From: Pseudomonadota bacterium
GTDB lineage: Bacteria; Pseudomonadota; Gammaproteobacteria; Steroidobacterales; Steroidobacteraceae
Reading direction: 5' to 3'
NCBI GenBank assembly: GCA_021780395.1
Contig: JAJXYU010000067.1
Location: forward strand, 1 to 22,446
DNA: 22,446 bases
The position numbers were made by a program, and so were the translations under genes. Each line of letters starts with the position of its first letter. The stretch's first letter is position 1. Below the pieces are notes generated by a model, which saw nothing but the letters and a program-made list of their open reading frames with translations, was not told the DNA's origin and ran no database searches. Below, in pieces: positions 14,882 to 22,446 of this stretch.

Positions 14882-16191
14882 GCGTCGTCGTGATCGGCCT
14901 CGGCAAGACGGGACTTTCCTGCGTGCGCCACCTGGCGCGGCGCGGCGTCGCGGTGCGCGTGACCGATTCGCGATCCGCGCCCCCAGGCCTCGCCGCGCTC
15001 GGGGATCTCGCCGCGCGCGTCGACCTGCGTCTCGGGGGATTCGACGAGTCGATCCTCGACGGCGCGAGCCAGGTGCTGATCTCGCCGGGCGTGTCCCTCG
15101 ACGAGCCGATCGCGCGTGCTGCGCGCCGCCGGGGCATCGAGATCGTCGGCGACGTGGAGCTGTTCGCACGCGAGGCGCGCGCGCCGACGATCGGCATCAC
15201 CGGCACCAACGGCAAGAGCACCGTGACGAGCCTGGTCGCGCACCTGGCCGAGGCCGCGGGACGGCGCGTGCTCGCCGGCGGCAACCTCGGCGAACCGGCG
15301 CTCGATCTGCTCGCGCGGCCGGTGCCCGAGCTGTACGTGCTCGAGCTGTCGAGTTTTCAGCTGGAGACGACCTCATCGCTCGAGCTGCGCGCGGCGACGG
15401 TGCTCAACCTGAGCCCGGATCACCTCGACCGCTACCCGTCGATCGATGCGTACGGGGCGGCGAAGGCGCGGATCTTCCGGCACGCCGCGGCGGCGGTGCT
15501 CAATGCGGACGATCCGCGCGTGCTCGCGATGCGACCCGAACGCGCGGCCGTGACGACGTTCTCGGTCCGCCGGACCGACGCCGACTTCGCGCTCGCCGGC
15601 GACCGGCTCCTGCGCCGCGGCGTACCCGTGCTCGCGCAATCGCAGCTGAAGATCGCGGGACGCCACAATGCGGCGAATGCGCTCGCCGCGCTCGCGCTCG
15701 GCGAGGCGGCCGGCCTCGAACTCGACGCGATGGCCCGCGCGCTCGAAACCTTTCCGGGCCTTGCGCACCGGTCCGAGTGGATCGCGGACATCGACGGGGT
15801 GCGTTACCTCGACGACTCGAAGGGCACGAACGTCGGTGCGACCCTCGCCGCGGTCGAGGGGAGCGATCGACCGCTCGTGATGATCCTCGGCGGCGACGGC
15901 AAGGGACAGAATTTCGCGCCGCTCGCGGCTGCGTTCCGCGGACGGGTCCGGGCCGCGGTACTGATCGGCCGTGATGCGCCGGCGATCGCCGCGGCGATCG
16001 GCTGTCTCTGTCCGGTCGAGCGCGCCGGCTCGATGCCCGAAGCGGTCGCCGCGGCCGCGCGGCTCGCGAGGGCCGGCGACGCGGTGCTGCTGTCGCCTGC
16101 CTGTGCGAGCCTCGACATGTTCCGCGACTACGCCGAGCGCGGCGAGGTGTTCGCGACCGCGGTCCGCTCGCTCCGGCGGGAGTCCGCATGA
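14878..16191 (+). CDS. murD: UDP-MurNAc-L-Ala:D-Glu ligase MurD
   Basis: This 437-residue cytoplasmic ligase adds D-glutamate to UDP-MurNAc-L-Ala. The N-terminal Rossmann-like domain opens [12 protein letters not shown]. The ATP loop is G109-TNGKS114. [11 protein letters not shown] and [11 protein letters not shown] are typical, and K196 (in YGAAKARIF) is the carbamylated Lys. LSPDHLDRY and [11 protein letters not shown] complete the family pattern. The start is ATG at 14878, sharing ATGA with the mraY stop; the open frame extends far upstream, but only as a shadow of murF and mraY. Length matches the 438 residues of E. coli MurD. Confidence 0.97.
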   Translation: MSVVVIGLGKTGLSCVRHLARRGVAVRVTDSRSAPPGLAALGDLAARVDLRLGGFDESILDGASQVLISPGVSLDEPIARAARRRGIEIVGDVELFAREARAPTIGITGTNGKSTVTSLVAHLAEAAGRRVLAGGNLGEPALDLLARPVPELYVLELSSFQLETTSSLELRAATVLNLSPDHLDRYPSIDAYGAAKARIFRHAAAAVLNADDPRVLAMRPERAAVTTFSVRRTDADFALAGDRLLRRGVPVLAQSQLKIAGRHNAANALAALALGEAAGLELDAMARALETFPGLAHRSEWIADIDGVRYLDDSKGTNVGATLAAVEGSDRPLVMILGGDGKGQNFAPLAAAFRGRVRAAVLIGRDAPAIAAAIGCLCPVERAGSMPEAVAAAARLARAGDAVLLSPACASLDMFRDYAERGEVFATAVRSLRRESA

Positions 16192-17375
16192 GCAGCCCGA
16201 CCCTGACCCAGGGCCTGCGGATCCGCGACCGGATGCCCTACGCATGGGATCCGATCGCGCTCGGCATCGCGGCCGCGCTGTTCCTCGTCGGCCTGATCAT
16301 GGTCACGTCGGCATCGATGTCGATCGCCGGCCGCGACTACGGCAACCCGTTCTACTTCCTCGAACGGCAATTCGTCTACGGCTTCCTCGGGATCGGGTTC
16401 GCGTGGGTCGTCTCGCGGCTGCCGACGCGGCTGTGGGAGCGCTACAGCACGGTGCTGCTGCTCGCCGGTCTCGCGGTGCTGTTCGTCGTGTTGATCCCGG
16501 GGGTCGGGGTGAAGATCAACGGTTCGCGACGCTGGCTGCGGCTCGGTCCTGCGAGCTTTCAGGTCTCCGAGCTCGCGCGGGTGCTGATCGTGAACTGGGT
16601 CTGCGGCTACTGCGTGCGCAAGCGCGCCGAGCTCGAGGAGACGCTGATCGGCATCGCGAAGCCGATCGCGGTGATCGGGGTGGCCTCCGTGCTGCTGCTC
16701 GCGGAACCGGACTTCGGCGCGACCGCGGTGCTGTTCGTGACCGGTCTCGCGGTGCTGTTCGTCGCCGGCGCACGCCTGCGGTACGTGCTGCTGCTGCTCC
16801 TCGTGGGTACGGCCGCGCTCGCGGTGCTCGCGCTGACCTCGGCGTACCGCCTGAAGCGGCTCACCGTGTTCCTCCACCCGTGGAACGACCCGTTCAACAG
16901 CGGCTTCCAGCTCACCCAGTCGCTGATCGCGTTCGGGCGCGGTTCGCTGTTCGGGGTCGGCCTCGGCAACAGCGTGCAGAAGCTGTTCTACCTGCCCGAA
17001 GCGCATACCGACTTCGTGTTCGCCGTGCTCGCCGAGGAACTCGGTCTCGTCGGCGTGTTCGGAGTGATCGCGTTGTTCGTCGCGCTGGTGTGGCGCGCGG
17101 TCGTGGTCTCGCGGATGGCCGCGCGCGCCGGATTGCACTACCAGGCGTATCTCGCACTGTCCTTCGGCGTCTGGGTCGGCCTGCAGGCGGCGATCAACAT
17201 GGGCGTCGACATGGGCGTGCTGCCGACCAAAGGGCTCACGCTGCCGCTGATCAGCTACGGACGCAGCAGTCTCCTGGTCACGCTCGCGTGGATCGGGGTG
17301 CTGCTGCGGATCCATCACGAGGTCAAGTGCGCGTCGCGCGCCGCCGTGATGCGTCCGGTCGGAGGCGAGCGATGA
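16188..17375 (+). CDS. ftsW: Septal peptidoglycan glycosyltransferase FtsW (SEDS family)
   Basis: This 395-residue SEDS protein with about ten membrane helices polymerises glycan strands at the septum together with FtsI. Family marks are NGSRRWLRLG, the WNDPFNSGFQLTQSL loop with the conserved acidic residue, GLGNSVQKLFYLPEAHTDF and LPTKGLTLPLISYG. Two usually strict motif positions differ: QPSE/QPAE reads QVSE (V126), and SYGGSS reads SYGRSS (R359). The start ATG shares ATGA with the murD stop, and the stop shares ATGA with murG. The C terminus is basic and cytoplasmic. Position between murD and murG is the classic dcw order, which argues for FtsW over RodA. Confidence 0.96.
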   Translation: MSSPTLTQGLRIRDRMPYAWDPIALGIAAALFLVGLIMVTSASMSIAGRDYGNPFYFLERQFVYGFLGIGFAWVVSRLPTRLWERYSTVLLLAGLAVLFVVLIPGVGVKINGSRRWLRLGPASFQVSELARVLIVNWVCGYCVRKRAELEETLIGIAKPIAVIGVASVLLLAEPDFGATAVLFVTGLAVLFVAGARLRYVLLLLLVGTAALAVLALTSAYRLKRLTVFLHPWNDPFNSGFQLTQSLIAFGRGSLFGVGLGNSVQKLFYLPEAHTDFVFAVLAEELGLVGVFGVIALFVALVWRAVVVSRMAARAGLHYQAYLALSFGVWVGLQAAINMGVDMGVLPTKGLTLPLISYGRSSLLVTLAWIGVLLRIHHEVKCASRAAVMRPVGGER

Positions 17376-18457
17376 TCGGCGGTCCCGTGCTGATCGCGGC
17401 CGGCGGCACCGGCGGGCACGTATTCCCGGCGCTCGCGGTCGCGCGCGCGCTGCGCGAGCGCGGGGTCGCGGTCGTGTGGCTCGGCACCGCCGGCGGCATG
17501 GAGGCGCGCCTCGTGCCCGCGAACGGCTTCGCGATCGAATGGGTACGGGTCGCCGGGATCCGCGGCAAGGGCGCGGGCGCGTGGCTGCTCGCGCCGTTGC
17601 GGCTCGCGCGCGCCGTCGCCGACGCGATCGGCGTGATGCGCCGCCGTCGCCCGGGCGTCGTCCTCGGCGCCGGCGGGTTCGTCAGCGGCCCGGGCGGGAT
17701 CGCCGCGTGGCTGCTGCGGATCCCGTTGTTGATCCACGAGCAGAACGCGGTCGCCGGCCTCACCAATCGCTGGCTCGCGCGGCTCGCACGCGTGGTGCTC
17801 GAGGCGTTCCCCGGCAGCTTCGGTCCGGGCGTGCACGCCCGCTGCATCGGCAATCCAGTGCGCGCCGACATCGCGGCGCTCGCGCCGCCCGGCGTGCGTC
17901 TGGCCGGCCGCTCCGGACGGGCCCGCATGCTCGTGATCGGTGGCAGCCAGGGCGCACGGCGCCTGAACGAACTCGTGCCGGCCGCGCTCGCGCGCCTCGC
18001 GCCGGCGTCCCGACCCGAGGTCCTGCATCAGACCGGTGCGCGTCACCTCGAGGCGACCCAGGCCGCGTACGCGCGTGCCGGCGTCGACGCCGTGATCCGT
18101 GCGTTCATCGACGACATGGCCGACGCCTACGCCTGGGCGGACTTCGCGATCTGCCGCGCCGGGGCGCTCACGATCGCGGAGCTCCAGGCGGCCGGCCTCG
18201 GCGCGATCCTGGTGCCGTTCCCCGCGGCGGTTGACGATCACCAGACGCGCAATGCCGAGGTCCTGGTGCGCGCCGGCGCCGCGGTGCTCGCCCCGGAGGC
18301 CAGTCTCGACGCGGCGCGGCTCGCCGATTCGATCACCGCGCTCTCGGCCGATCCGGCGCGGCGGCAGGCAATGGCCGAGGCGGCGCGCGCCGGCGGCATC
18401 ACGGATGCGGCGGCGAGGCTCGCGGACCTGTGCATCGCCGCGGGGAGGGCGCGATGA
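17372..18457 (+). CDS. murG: Lipid II synthase MurG (GlcNAc transferase)
   Basis: This 361-residue GT-B glycosyltransferase adds GlcNAc to lipid I at the inner face of the membrane, making lipid II. The N-terminal glycine loop [16 protein letters not shown] (9-24) binds the acceptor phosphate. H122-EQN125 followed by AVAGLTNR, and G190-G-SQGA, are also diagnostic. The UDP-GlcNAc site is visible as [11 protein letters not shown] and, further on, [14 protein letters not shown]. The start is ATG at 17372 in the ftsW stop (ATGA); the longer open frame upstream is a shadow of murD and ftsW. The end shares ATGA with murC. Confidence 0.97.
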   Translation: MIGGPVLIAAGGTGGHVFPALAVARALRERGVAVVWLGTAGGMEARLVPANGFAIEWVRVAGIRGKGAGAWLLAPLRLARAVADAIGVMRRRRPGVVLGAGGFVSGPGGIAAWLLRIPLLIHEQNAVAGLTNRWLARLARVVLEAFPGSFGPGVHARCIGNPVRADIAALAPPGVRLAGRSGRARMLVIGGSQGARRLNELVPAALARLAPASRPEVLHQTGARHLEATQAAYARAGVDAVIRAFIDDMADAYAWADFAICRAGALTIAELQAAGLGAILVPFPAAVDDHQTRNAEVLVRAGAAVLAPEASLDAARLADSITALSADPARRQAMAEAARAGGITDAAARLADLCIAAGRAR

Positions 18458-19863
18458 GCGACCGCATGCGGCGCATCCAGCGGATCCACTTCGTCGGTAT
18501 CGGCGGCAGCGGGATGGGCGGCATCGCCGAGGTGCTGCTCAACCTCGGTTACGCGATCCAGGGGTCGGACGCGCGCGCGAGCGCGGTCACCGAGCGGCTC
18601 GCACGGCTCGGTGCGACGGTGTTCGCCGGGCATGCGGCGGAGCACCTCGGCGACGCGGACGTCGTCGTGGTCTCGAGCGCCGTGCAGCGCCAGAACCCGG
18701 AGGTCGCCGCGGCGATCGCGCGGCGCATCCCGGTCGTGCCGCGCGCCGAGATGCTCGGCGAGTTGATGCGCTTCCGTTATTCGATCGCGGTCGCGGGCAC
18801 GCACGGCAAGACCACGACGACGAGTCTGGTCGCAAGCGTGCTCGCCGAGGCCGGGCTCGATCCGACCTTCGTGATCGGCGGGCGCCTGAAGAGCGCCGAC
18901 AGCAACGCGCGCCTCGGCGCGGGCGAATACCTGGTCGCGGAGGCGGACGAGAGCGACGCCTCGTTCATGCATCTGCAGCCGATGATCGCGATCGTCACGA
19001 ACATCGACAACGATCACCTCGCGACCCACGAAGGGGATTTCGCGCGCCTGCGTCAGAGCTTCGTCGACTTCCTGCACAACCTGCCGTTCTACGGCCTCGC
19101 GGTGCTGTGCCTCGATGATCCCGAGGTGCGCGCGATCCGCGATTCGGTCGCGCGCCCCTGCCTCACCTACGGGTTCGACGCGGCCGCCGACGTGCGTGCG
19201 ACCGGCGTGCACCGCGAACGGCTGCAATCGCGCTTCGACGCGCTGCGGGCGGGCCGCGGTCCGCTGCCGATCCGGCTGAATCTGCCGGGGCGGCACAACG
19301 TGCAGAACGCGCTCGCCGCGATCGCGGTCGCGACCGACCTGGAGATCCCGGATGCGGCGATCCAGCGCGCGCTCGAGAACTTCCAGGGCATCGATCGGCG
19401 CCTGCAGTCGCTCGGCGAGCTGCGCTGGGCGGGCGGCCGCGCGCTGCTGGTCGACGACTACGGTCACCATCCGACCGAGATCGCCGCGACGCTGGAGGCG
19501 GTGCGCCAGGGCTGGCCGGAGCGGCGACTGGTGCTCGCGTTCCAGCCGCACCGCTATACGCGGACGCGGGACCTGCTCGATGACTTCGCGCGCGTGCTCG
19601 GCGAGGCGGACGTGCTGCTGGTCACCGAAGTCTACGCCGCGGGCGAAGCGCCGATCGCCGGTGCCGACGGGCGGGCGATCTGCCGCGCGATCCGCAGCCG
19701 CGGCGTCGTCGAGCCGGTGTTCGTCGAGCGCGTCGAGGAGCTCGCCGACGCGCTGCGCGGCGTGCTGCGCGATGGCGATCTCGTGCTCACGATGGGTGCG
19801 GGCAACATCGGCGCGGTCGCGCACGACCTGCGGCAGCGTCTCGCCGCGGGAGGTGGCGCATGA
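18454..19863 (+). CDS. murC: UDP-MurNAc:L-Ala ligase MurC
   Basis: This 469-residue ligase adds the first stem-peptide residue to UDP-MurNAc. The N-terminal domain has [17 protein letters not shown] (12-28). The ATP loop is G115-THGKT120, with the His that distinguishes MurC from the other Mur ligases. EADESDASF (162-170), [14 protein letters not shown] and [10 protein letters not shown] are also typical. The start is ATG at 18454, preceded by a GGGGAGGG ribosome site and sharing ATGA with the murG stop. An upstream in-frame start at 18430 would add eight residues and is less likely. The stop overlaps murB. Confidence 0.97.
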   Translation: MSDRMRRIQRIHFVGIGGSGMGGIAEVLLNLGYAIQGSDARASAVTERLARLGATVFAGHAAEHLGDADVVVVSSAVQRQNPEVAAAIARRIPVVPRAEMLGELMRFRYSIAVAGTHGKTTTTSLVASVLAEAGLDPTFVIGGRLKSADSNARLGAGEYLVAEADESDASFMHLQPMIAIVTNIDNDHLATHEGDFARLRQSFVDFLHNLPFYGLAVLCLDDPEVRAIRDSVARPCLTYGFDAAADVRATGVHRERLQSRFDALRAGRGPLPIRLNLPGRHNVQNALAAIAVATDLEIPDAAIQRALENFQGIDRRLQSLGELRWAGGRALLVDDYGHHPTEIAATLEAVRQGWPERRLVLAFQPHRYTRTRDLLDDFARVLGEADVLLVTEVYAAGEAPIAGADGRAICRAIRSRGVVEPVFVERVEELADALRGVLRDGDLVLTMGAGNIGAVAHDLRQRLAAGGGA

Positions 19864-20768
19864 TGGCCGGCGTCGCCGTGGGCGCGCTCGCGCCGGAATT
19901 CGAGTCCCGGGTGCTGCGCGACGCGTCGCTCGCGCCGCATACCTCGTGGCGGGTCGGCGGCCCGGCGGACCTGTACTTCGTGCCGCGGGACCTGCGCGAT
20001 CTCGGCGCATTCCTGCGGCAGCTCCCGCCGCAGCTGCCGGTGTTGTGGATCGGTCTCGGCAGCAACCTCCTGATCCGGGACGGGGGCTTCCGCGGCGCGG
20101 TGATCGGTACGCACGGCGCGCTCGGTGCGATCGCGCGGGTCAACGAATCGACCGTGCACGCCGAGGTCGGCGTGCCCTGCGCACGCATCGCGCGCCAGTG
20201 CGCGCAGTGGAACCTCGGGCCGGCCGAGTTCTTCGCCGGCATTCCGGGCACGCTCGGCGGTGCGCTCGCGATGAACGCCGGCGCCTGGGGCGGGGAGACC
20301 TGGCGGCACGTTGTCGAGGTCGACACGATCGATCGGCGCGGCGGCGTGCGCACGCGCACTCCCGAGGAGTATCGGATCGGCTATCGCAGCGTGCAGGGAC
20401 CCGAGGGCGAGTGGTTCGTCGCCGCGCGCCTGCGGTTCACGCCGGGCCACCAAGGCGGCGGCGATGCGATCCGCGAGCTGCTCGAGCGGCGCAAACGCAC
20501 CCAGCCGGTCGGCGAGCGCAGCTGCGGCTCGGTGTTCACGAATCCGCCGGGCGATCACGCCGCGCGGCTGATCGAGGCGGCCGGACTGAAGTCGACCTGC
20601 ATCGGCGAGGCCTGCGTGTCCGGGAAACACGCGAACTTCATCGTGAACCGCGGTGGTGCGCGCGCCGCGGACATCGAGGCGCTGATCGAGCACGTGCGCG
20701 CCACCGTCGCCGCGAAGTTCGGCGTGACCTTGACGCCGGAAGTGCGCATCGTCGGAGAGCCCGCGTGA
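19860..20768 (+). CDS. murB: UDP-N-acetylenolpyruvoylglucosamine reductase MurB (type II-like)
   Basis: This 302-residue FAD enzyme reduces UDP-GlcNAc-enolpyruvate to UDP-MurNAc with NADPH. The FAD domain shows [24 protein letters not shown] and [18 protein letters not shown]. Likely catalytic residues are R176 (YRIGYR), S224 (CGSVFTNP) and E294 (PEVRIVG). At 302 residues it lacks the extra length of E. coli MurB (342, type I) and has the shorter type II pattern with [10 protein letters not shown]. The start is ATG at 19860, in the murC stop, with GGGAGGTGG just upstream; ATG at 19863 is an alternative one codon in. Placement between murC and ddl is unlike E. coli and Pseudomonas, where murB lies elsewhere. 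Confidence 0.96.
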   Translation: MMAGVAVGALAPEFESRVLRDASLAPHTSWRVGGPADLYFVPRDLRDLGAFLRQLPPQLPVLWIGLGSNLLIRDGGFRGAVIGTHGALGAIARVNESTVHAEVGVPCARIARQCAQWNLGPAEFFAGIPGTLGGALAMNAGAWGGETWRHVVEVDTIDRRGGVRTRTPEEYRIGYRSVQGPEGEWFVAARLRFTPGHQGGGDAIRELLERRKRTQPVGERSCGSVFTNPPGDHAARLIEAAGLKSTCIGEACVSGKHANFIVNRGGARAADIEALIEHVRATVAAKFGVTLTPEVRIVGEPA

Positions 20769-21730
20769 GCCGCCTGCGAATCCGCGAGACGCCGTGCCGG
20801 ATCGAGGATCCTCGGGATTTCGGCCGGGTCGCCGTGCTGATGGGCGGCGATTCGGCGGAGCGCGAGATCTCGCTGCGATCGGGCAACGCGGTGCTCGACG
20901 CGCTGCGCCGCCGCGGAATCGATGCGCGCGCGTTCGATCCGAGCGAACGGCCCGTTGCGGAGATCGCCGCGGAATTCGATCGGGCGTGGATCATCCTGCA
21001 CGGCCCCGGTGGCGAGGACGGCCTGATCCAGGGTGCGCTCGAGTGGCTCGGCGTCCCTTACACCGGCAGCGGGGTGCTCGCCTCCGCGCTGACGATGGAC
21101 AAGCTGAAGACCAAGCTCGTCGTCGCCGGCGCCGGACTCGAGGTGCCGGCGTTCGTGCGCCTGGACAGCGAGGCGGACCTGGCGCGTGCGGTCGCCTCGC
21201 TCGGCCTGCCGGTGATGGTGAAGCCCGCGTCGCAGGGCTCGAGCGTCGGGATCAGCAAGGTCAAGGCGGCCGCGGACCTGCCGCGGGCGTTCGCGGCGGC
21301 CCGCGCGGTCGAGCGACTGGTGTTCGCCGAAGCGTTCATCGGCGGCGGGGAGTACACCGTCGGGATACTGAAAGATCGGGCCCTGCCGTCGATCCGCATC
21401 GAGCCGGCGACCGAGTTCTACGACTACGAAGCGAAATATTTCCGCGATGACACGGTCTATCGATGCCCGAGCGGGCTCGACGAGCGCGAGGAGGCGGCGC
21501 TCGGCGCCGCGGCGCTCGCCGCGTTCGCGGCGACCGGCTGCCAGGGCTGGGGACGGGTCGACTTCGTGCGCGACCCGCGCGACGGCCGCTTCCAATTCAT
21601 CGAGATCAACACGACGCCGGGCATGACCGATCACAGCCTCGTGCCGAAGGCCGCGCGGAGCGCCGGAATCGACTTCGAGGATCTGGTGTGGCAGGTGCTG
21701 GAAACGAGCTTTGCGCGGGAGGCGCGATGA
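20765..21730 (+). CDS. ddl: D-alanine-D-alanine ligase Ddl
   Basis: This 321-residue ATP-grasp enzyme makes the D-Ala-D-Ala dipeptide used by MurF. The N-terminal RVAVLMGGDSAEREISL (21-37) contains E32, the counterpart of E. coli DdlB E15. LHGPGGEDGLIQG holds the conserved His; E. coli has HGR here, but variation at that third position occurs in the family. KPASQGSSVG, FYDYEAKYF and the metal site EINTTPGMTDHS are all intact. The start is GTG at 20765, sharing GTGA with the murB stop. It leaves about 19 residues before the core domain, slightly more than in E. coli. The stop shares ATGA with ftsQ. Confidence 0.96.
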   Translation: MSRLRIRETPCRIEDPRDFGRVAVLMGGDSAEREISLRSGNAVLDALRRRGIDARAFDPSERPVAEIAAEFDRAWIILHGPGGEDGLIQGALEWLGVPYTGSGVLASALTMDKLKTKLVVAGAGLEVPAFVRLDSEADLARAVASLGLPVMVKPASQGSSVGISKVKAAADLPRAFAAARAVERLVFAEAFIGGGEYTVGILKDRALPSIRIEPATEFYDYEAKYFRDDTVYRCPSGLDEREEAALGAAALAAFAATGCQGWGRVDFVRDPRDGRFQFIEINTTPGMTDHSLVPKAARSAGIDFEDLVWQVLETSFAREAR

Positions 21731-22446
21731 TCGCGGGCGTGCTGCAGCGTCGCAACCGATACAAGCGACCGGACGGCGCCGGTTTCTCCTGGCGCCGTCT
21801 GCGTTCGCAGGTCGACTGGCGCGAGGTCGCGCACTACGTCGGACCGCTCGTGCTGGTCGTCGCCGGGCTCGGCGCACTCGCCTGGGGGCTGAACCGGCCG
21901 CTGCGCGCGGTCTCGATCGACGGCAGCTTCCAGCGCGTATCGGCGGCCGAGATCGAGCAGGCGGTCGCCCCGTACCTGTCGGCCGGCTTCATGTCGGTGA
22001 ACATCGACGCGATCCGCGGCGCGGTCCAGGCGATTCCGTGGGTCGACCGCGTGCGCGTGCAACGGCGCTGGCCGATGGGTCTCGAGGTCACGGTCGTCGA
22101 GCAGACCGCGGCGGCGCGCTGGAACGGGAGCGGCCTGATCAATCCGCGCGGGGACCTGTTCCTCAGCGATGCGAACGATCCGCCCGCGGCACTGCCGCTG
22201 CTCAGCGGACCCGAGGGCACCGAGGGCGACGTCGCGAAGCGCTACTTCGCATCGGTACCGCTGGTCGGCGCCGCGGGGCTGCGGATCGCCGCGCTCAAGC
22301 TCGATGCCCGCGGCGCCTGGGAGATGGATTTCACGAACGGCCTGGCCGTTCGCCTCGGGCGCCACCACGTCGCGCAGCGCATCCGGCGCTTCGTCGACAC
22401 GGCGTCGCGGATCGTGATCCCGCGCTTGAGCGACGTCGAGTACGTC
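21727..22446 (+). CDS. ftsQ: Cell division protein FtsQ (partial, C terminus beyond window)
   Basis: This frame starts at ATG 21727 (ATGA with the ddl stop) and runs open to the right edge for 240 codons without a stop. FtsQ is a bitopic divisome protein that scaffolds FtsL and FtsB. A basic cytoplasmic N terminus (1-36) precedes one membrane helix (about 37-57). Next is a POTRA-like domain (about 60-130) with VSIDGSFQRVSAAEIEQAV and IPWVDRVRVQRRWPMGLEV, the family pattern. The beta domain then includes GLINPRGDLFL and DFTNGLAVRLGR. Only about the last 20-40 residues of a normal FtsQ seem to be missing. ftsA and ftsZ would be expected next. Confidence 0.95.
   Translation, partial: MIAGVLQRRNRYKRPDGAGFSWRRLRSQVDWREVAHYVGPLVLVVAGLGALAWGLNRPLRAVSIDGSFQRVSAAEIEQAVAPYLSAGFMSVNIDAIRGAVQAIPWVDRVRVQRRWPMGLEVTVVEQTAAARWNGSGLINPRGDLFLSDANDPPAALPLLSGPEGTEGDVAKRYFASVPLVGAAGLRIAALKLDARGAWEMDFTNGLAVRLGRHHVAQRIRRFVDTASRIVIPRLSDVEYV

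Noticed and set aside
8962..15169. Very long minus-strand open frames (746 codons at 8962-11202 and 941 codons at 12344-15169)
   Set aside because: They lie opposite ftsI-murE and murF-mraY, genes with intact motifs. Their compositions are Arg/His/Asp/Glu-rich low-complexity strings with no recognisable domain, as expected from antisense frames in high-GC DNA.
16128..17318. 396-codon minus-strand frame opposite ftsW
   Set aside because: Its highly charged His/Gln/Glu/Asp-rich composition is the complement of hydrophobic membrane-helix codons of ftsW, with no family features.
1..22446. Search for a mobile element, CRISPR array, defence island or biosynthetic system
   Set aside because: Every stretch is accounted for by recognised housekeeping genes or short intergenic regions; no spaced repeats, transposase motifs or composition breaks beyond the short AT patch were seen.

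Overview
The window is chromosomal housekeeping DNA from a high-GC bacterium (about two-thirds G+C or more by eye). It is almost certainly a gammaproteobacterium: it carries a petABC-sspAB block, lpoA-yraN divergent from rsmI, a class A RNase P RNA, and the start of the division and cell wall (dcw) cluster. From memory this order matches Pseudomonas-type genomes, except that diaA and the BON-lipoprotein gene are absent between yraN and sspB, and murB is kept between murC and ddl. The sequence alone does not let me name genus or order.

Layout. 2-2369 (+): cytochrome bc1 complex, with the C-terminal part of the Rieske protein, cytochrome b and cytochrome c1. 2422-3470 (+): stringent starvation proteins SspA and SspB. 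3525-5806 (-): YraN and the lipoprotein LpoA, which activates a peptidoglycan synthase; these converge on sspB. 5854-6738 (+): RsmI, divergent from lpoA. 6836-7207 (+): rnpB. 7208-7438: dcw promoter region, with a UP-like T tract, TTGACA/TATAGT hexamers and three MraZ boxes at exact 10-bp spacing. 7439 to the right edge (+): mraZ, rsmH, ftsL, ftsI, murE, murF, mraY, murD, ftsW, murG, murC, murB, ddl and the start of ftsQ.

The dcw genes cover peptidoglycan precursor synthesis from UDP-MurNAc (murB, murC, murD, murE, murF, ddl), lipid-linked steps (mraY, murG), septal polymerisation and crosslinking (ftsW, ftsI) and divisome scaffolding (ftsL, ftsQ). MraZ is their likely autorepressor. LpoA, just upstream on the other strand, belongs to the same cell-wall theme. 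From rsmH to ftsQ, 11 of 12 junctions are exact 4-nt start/stop overlaps.

I see no mobile element, CRISPR array, phage gene, toxin-antitoxin pair or unknown multi-gene system. The points of interest are regulatory architecture and residue-level departures in well-known families: the cytochrome b Qo motif, the RNase P L15 loop, and FtsW motifs.
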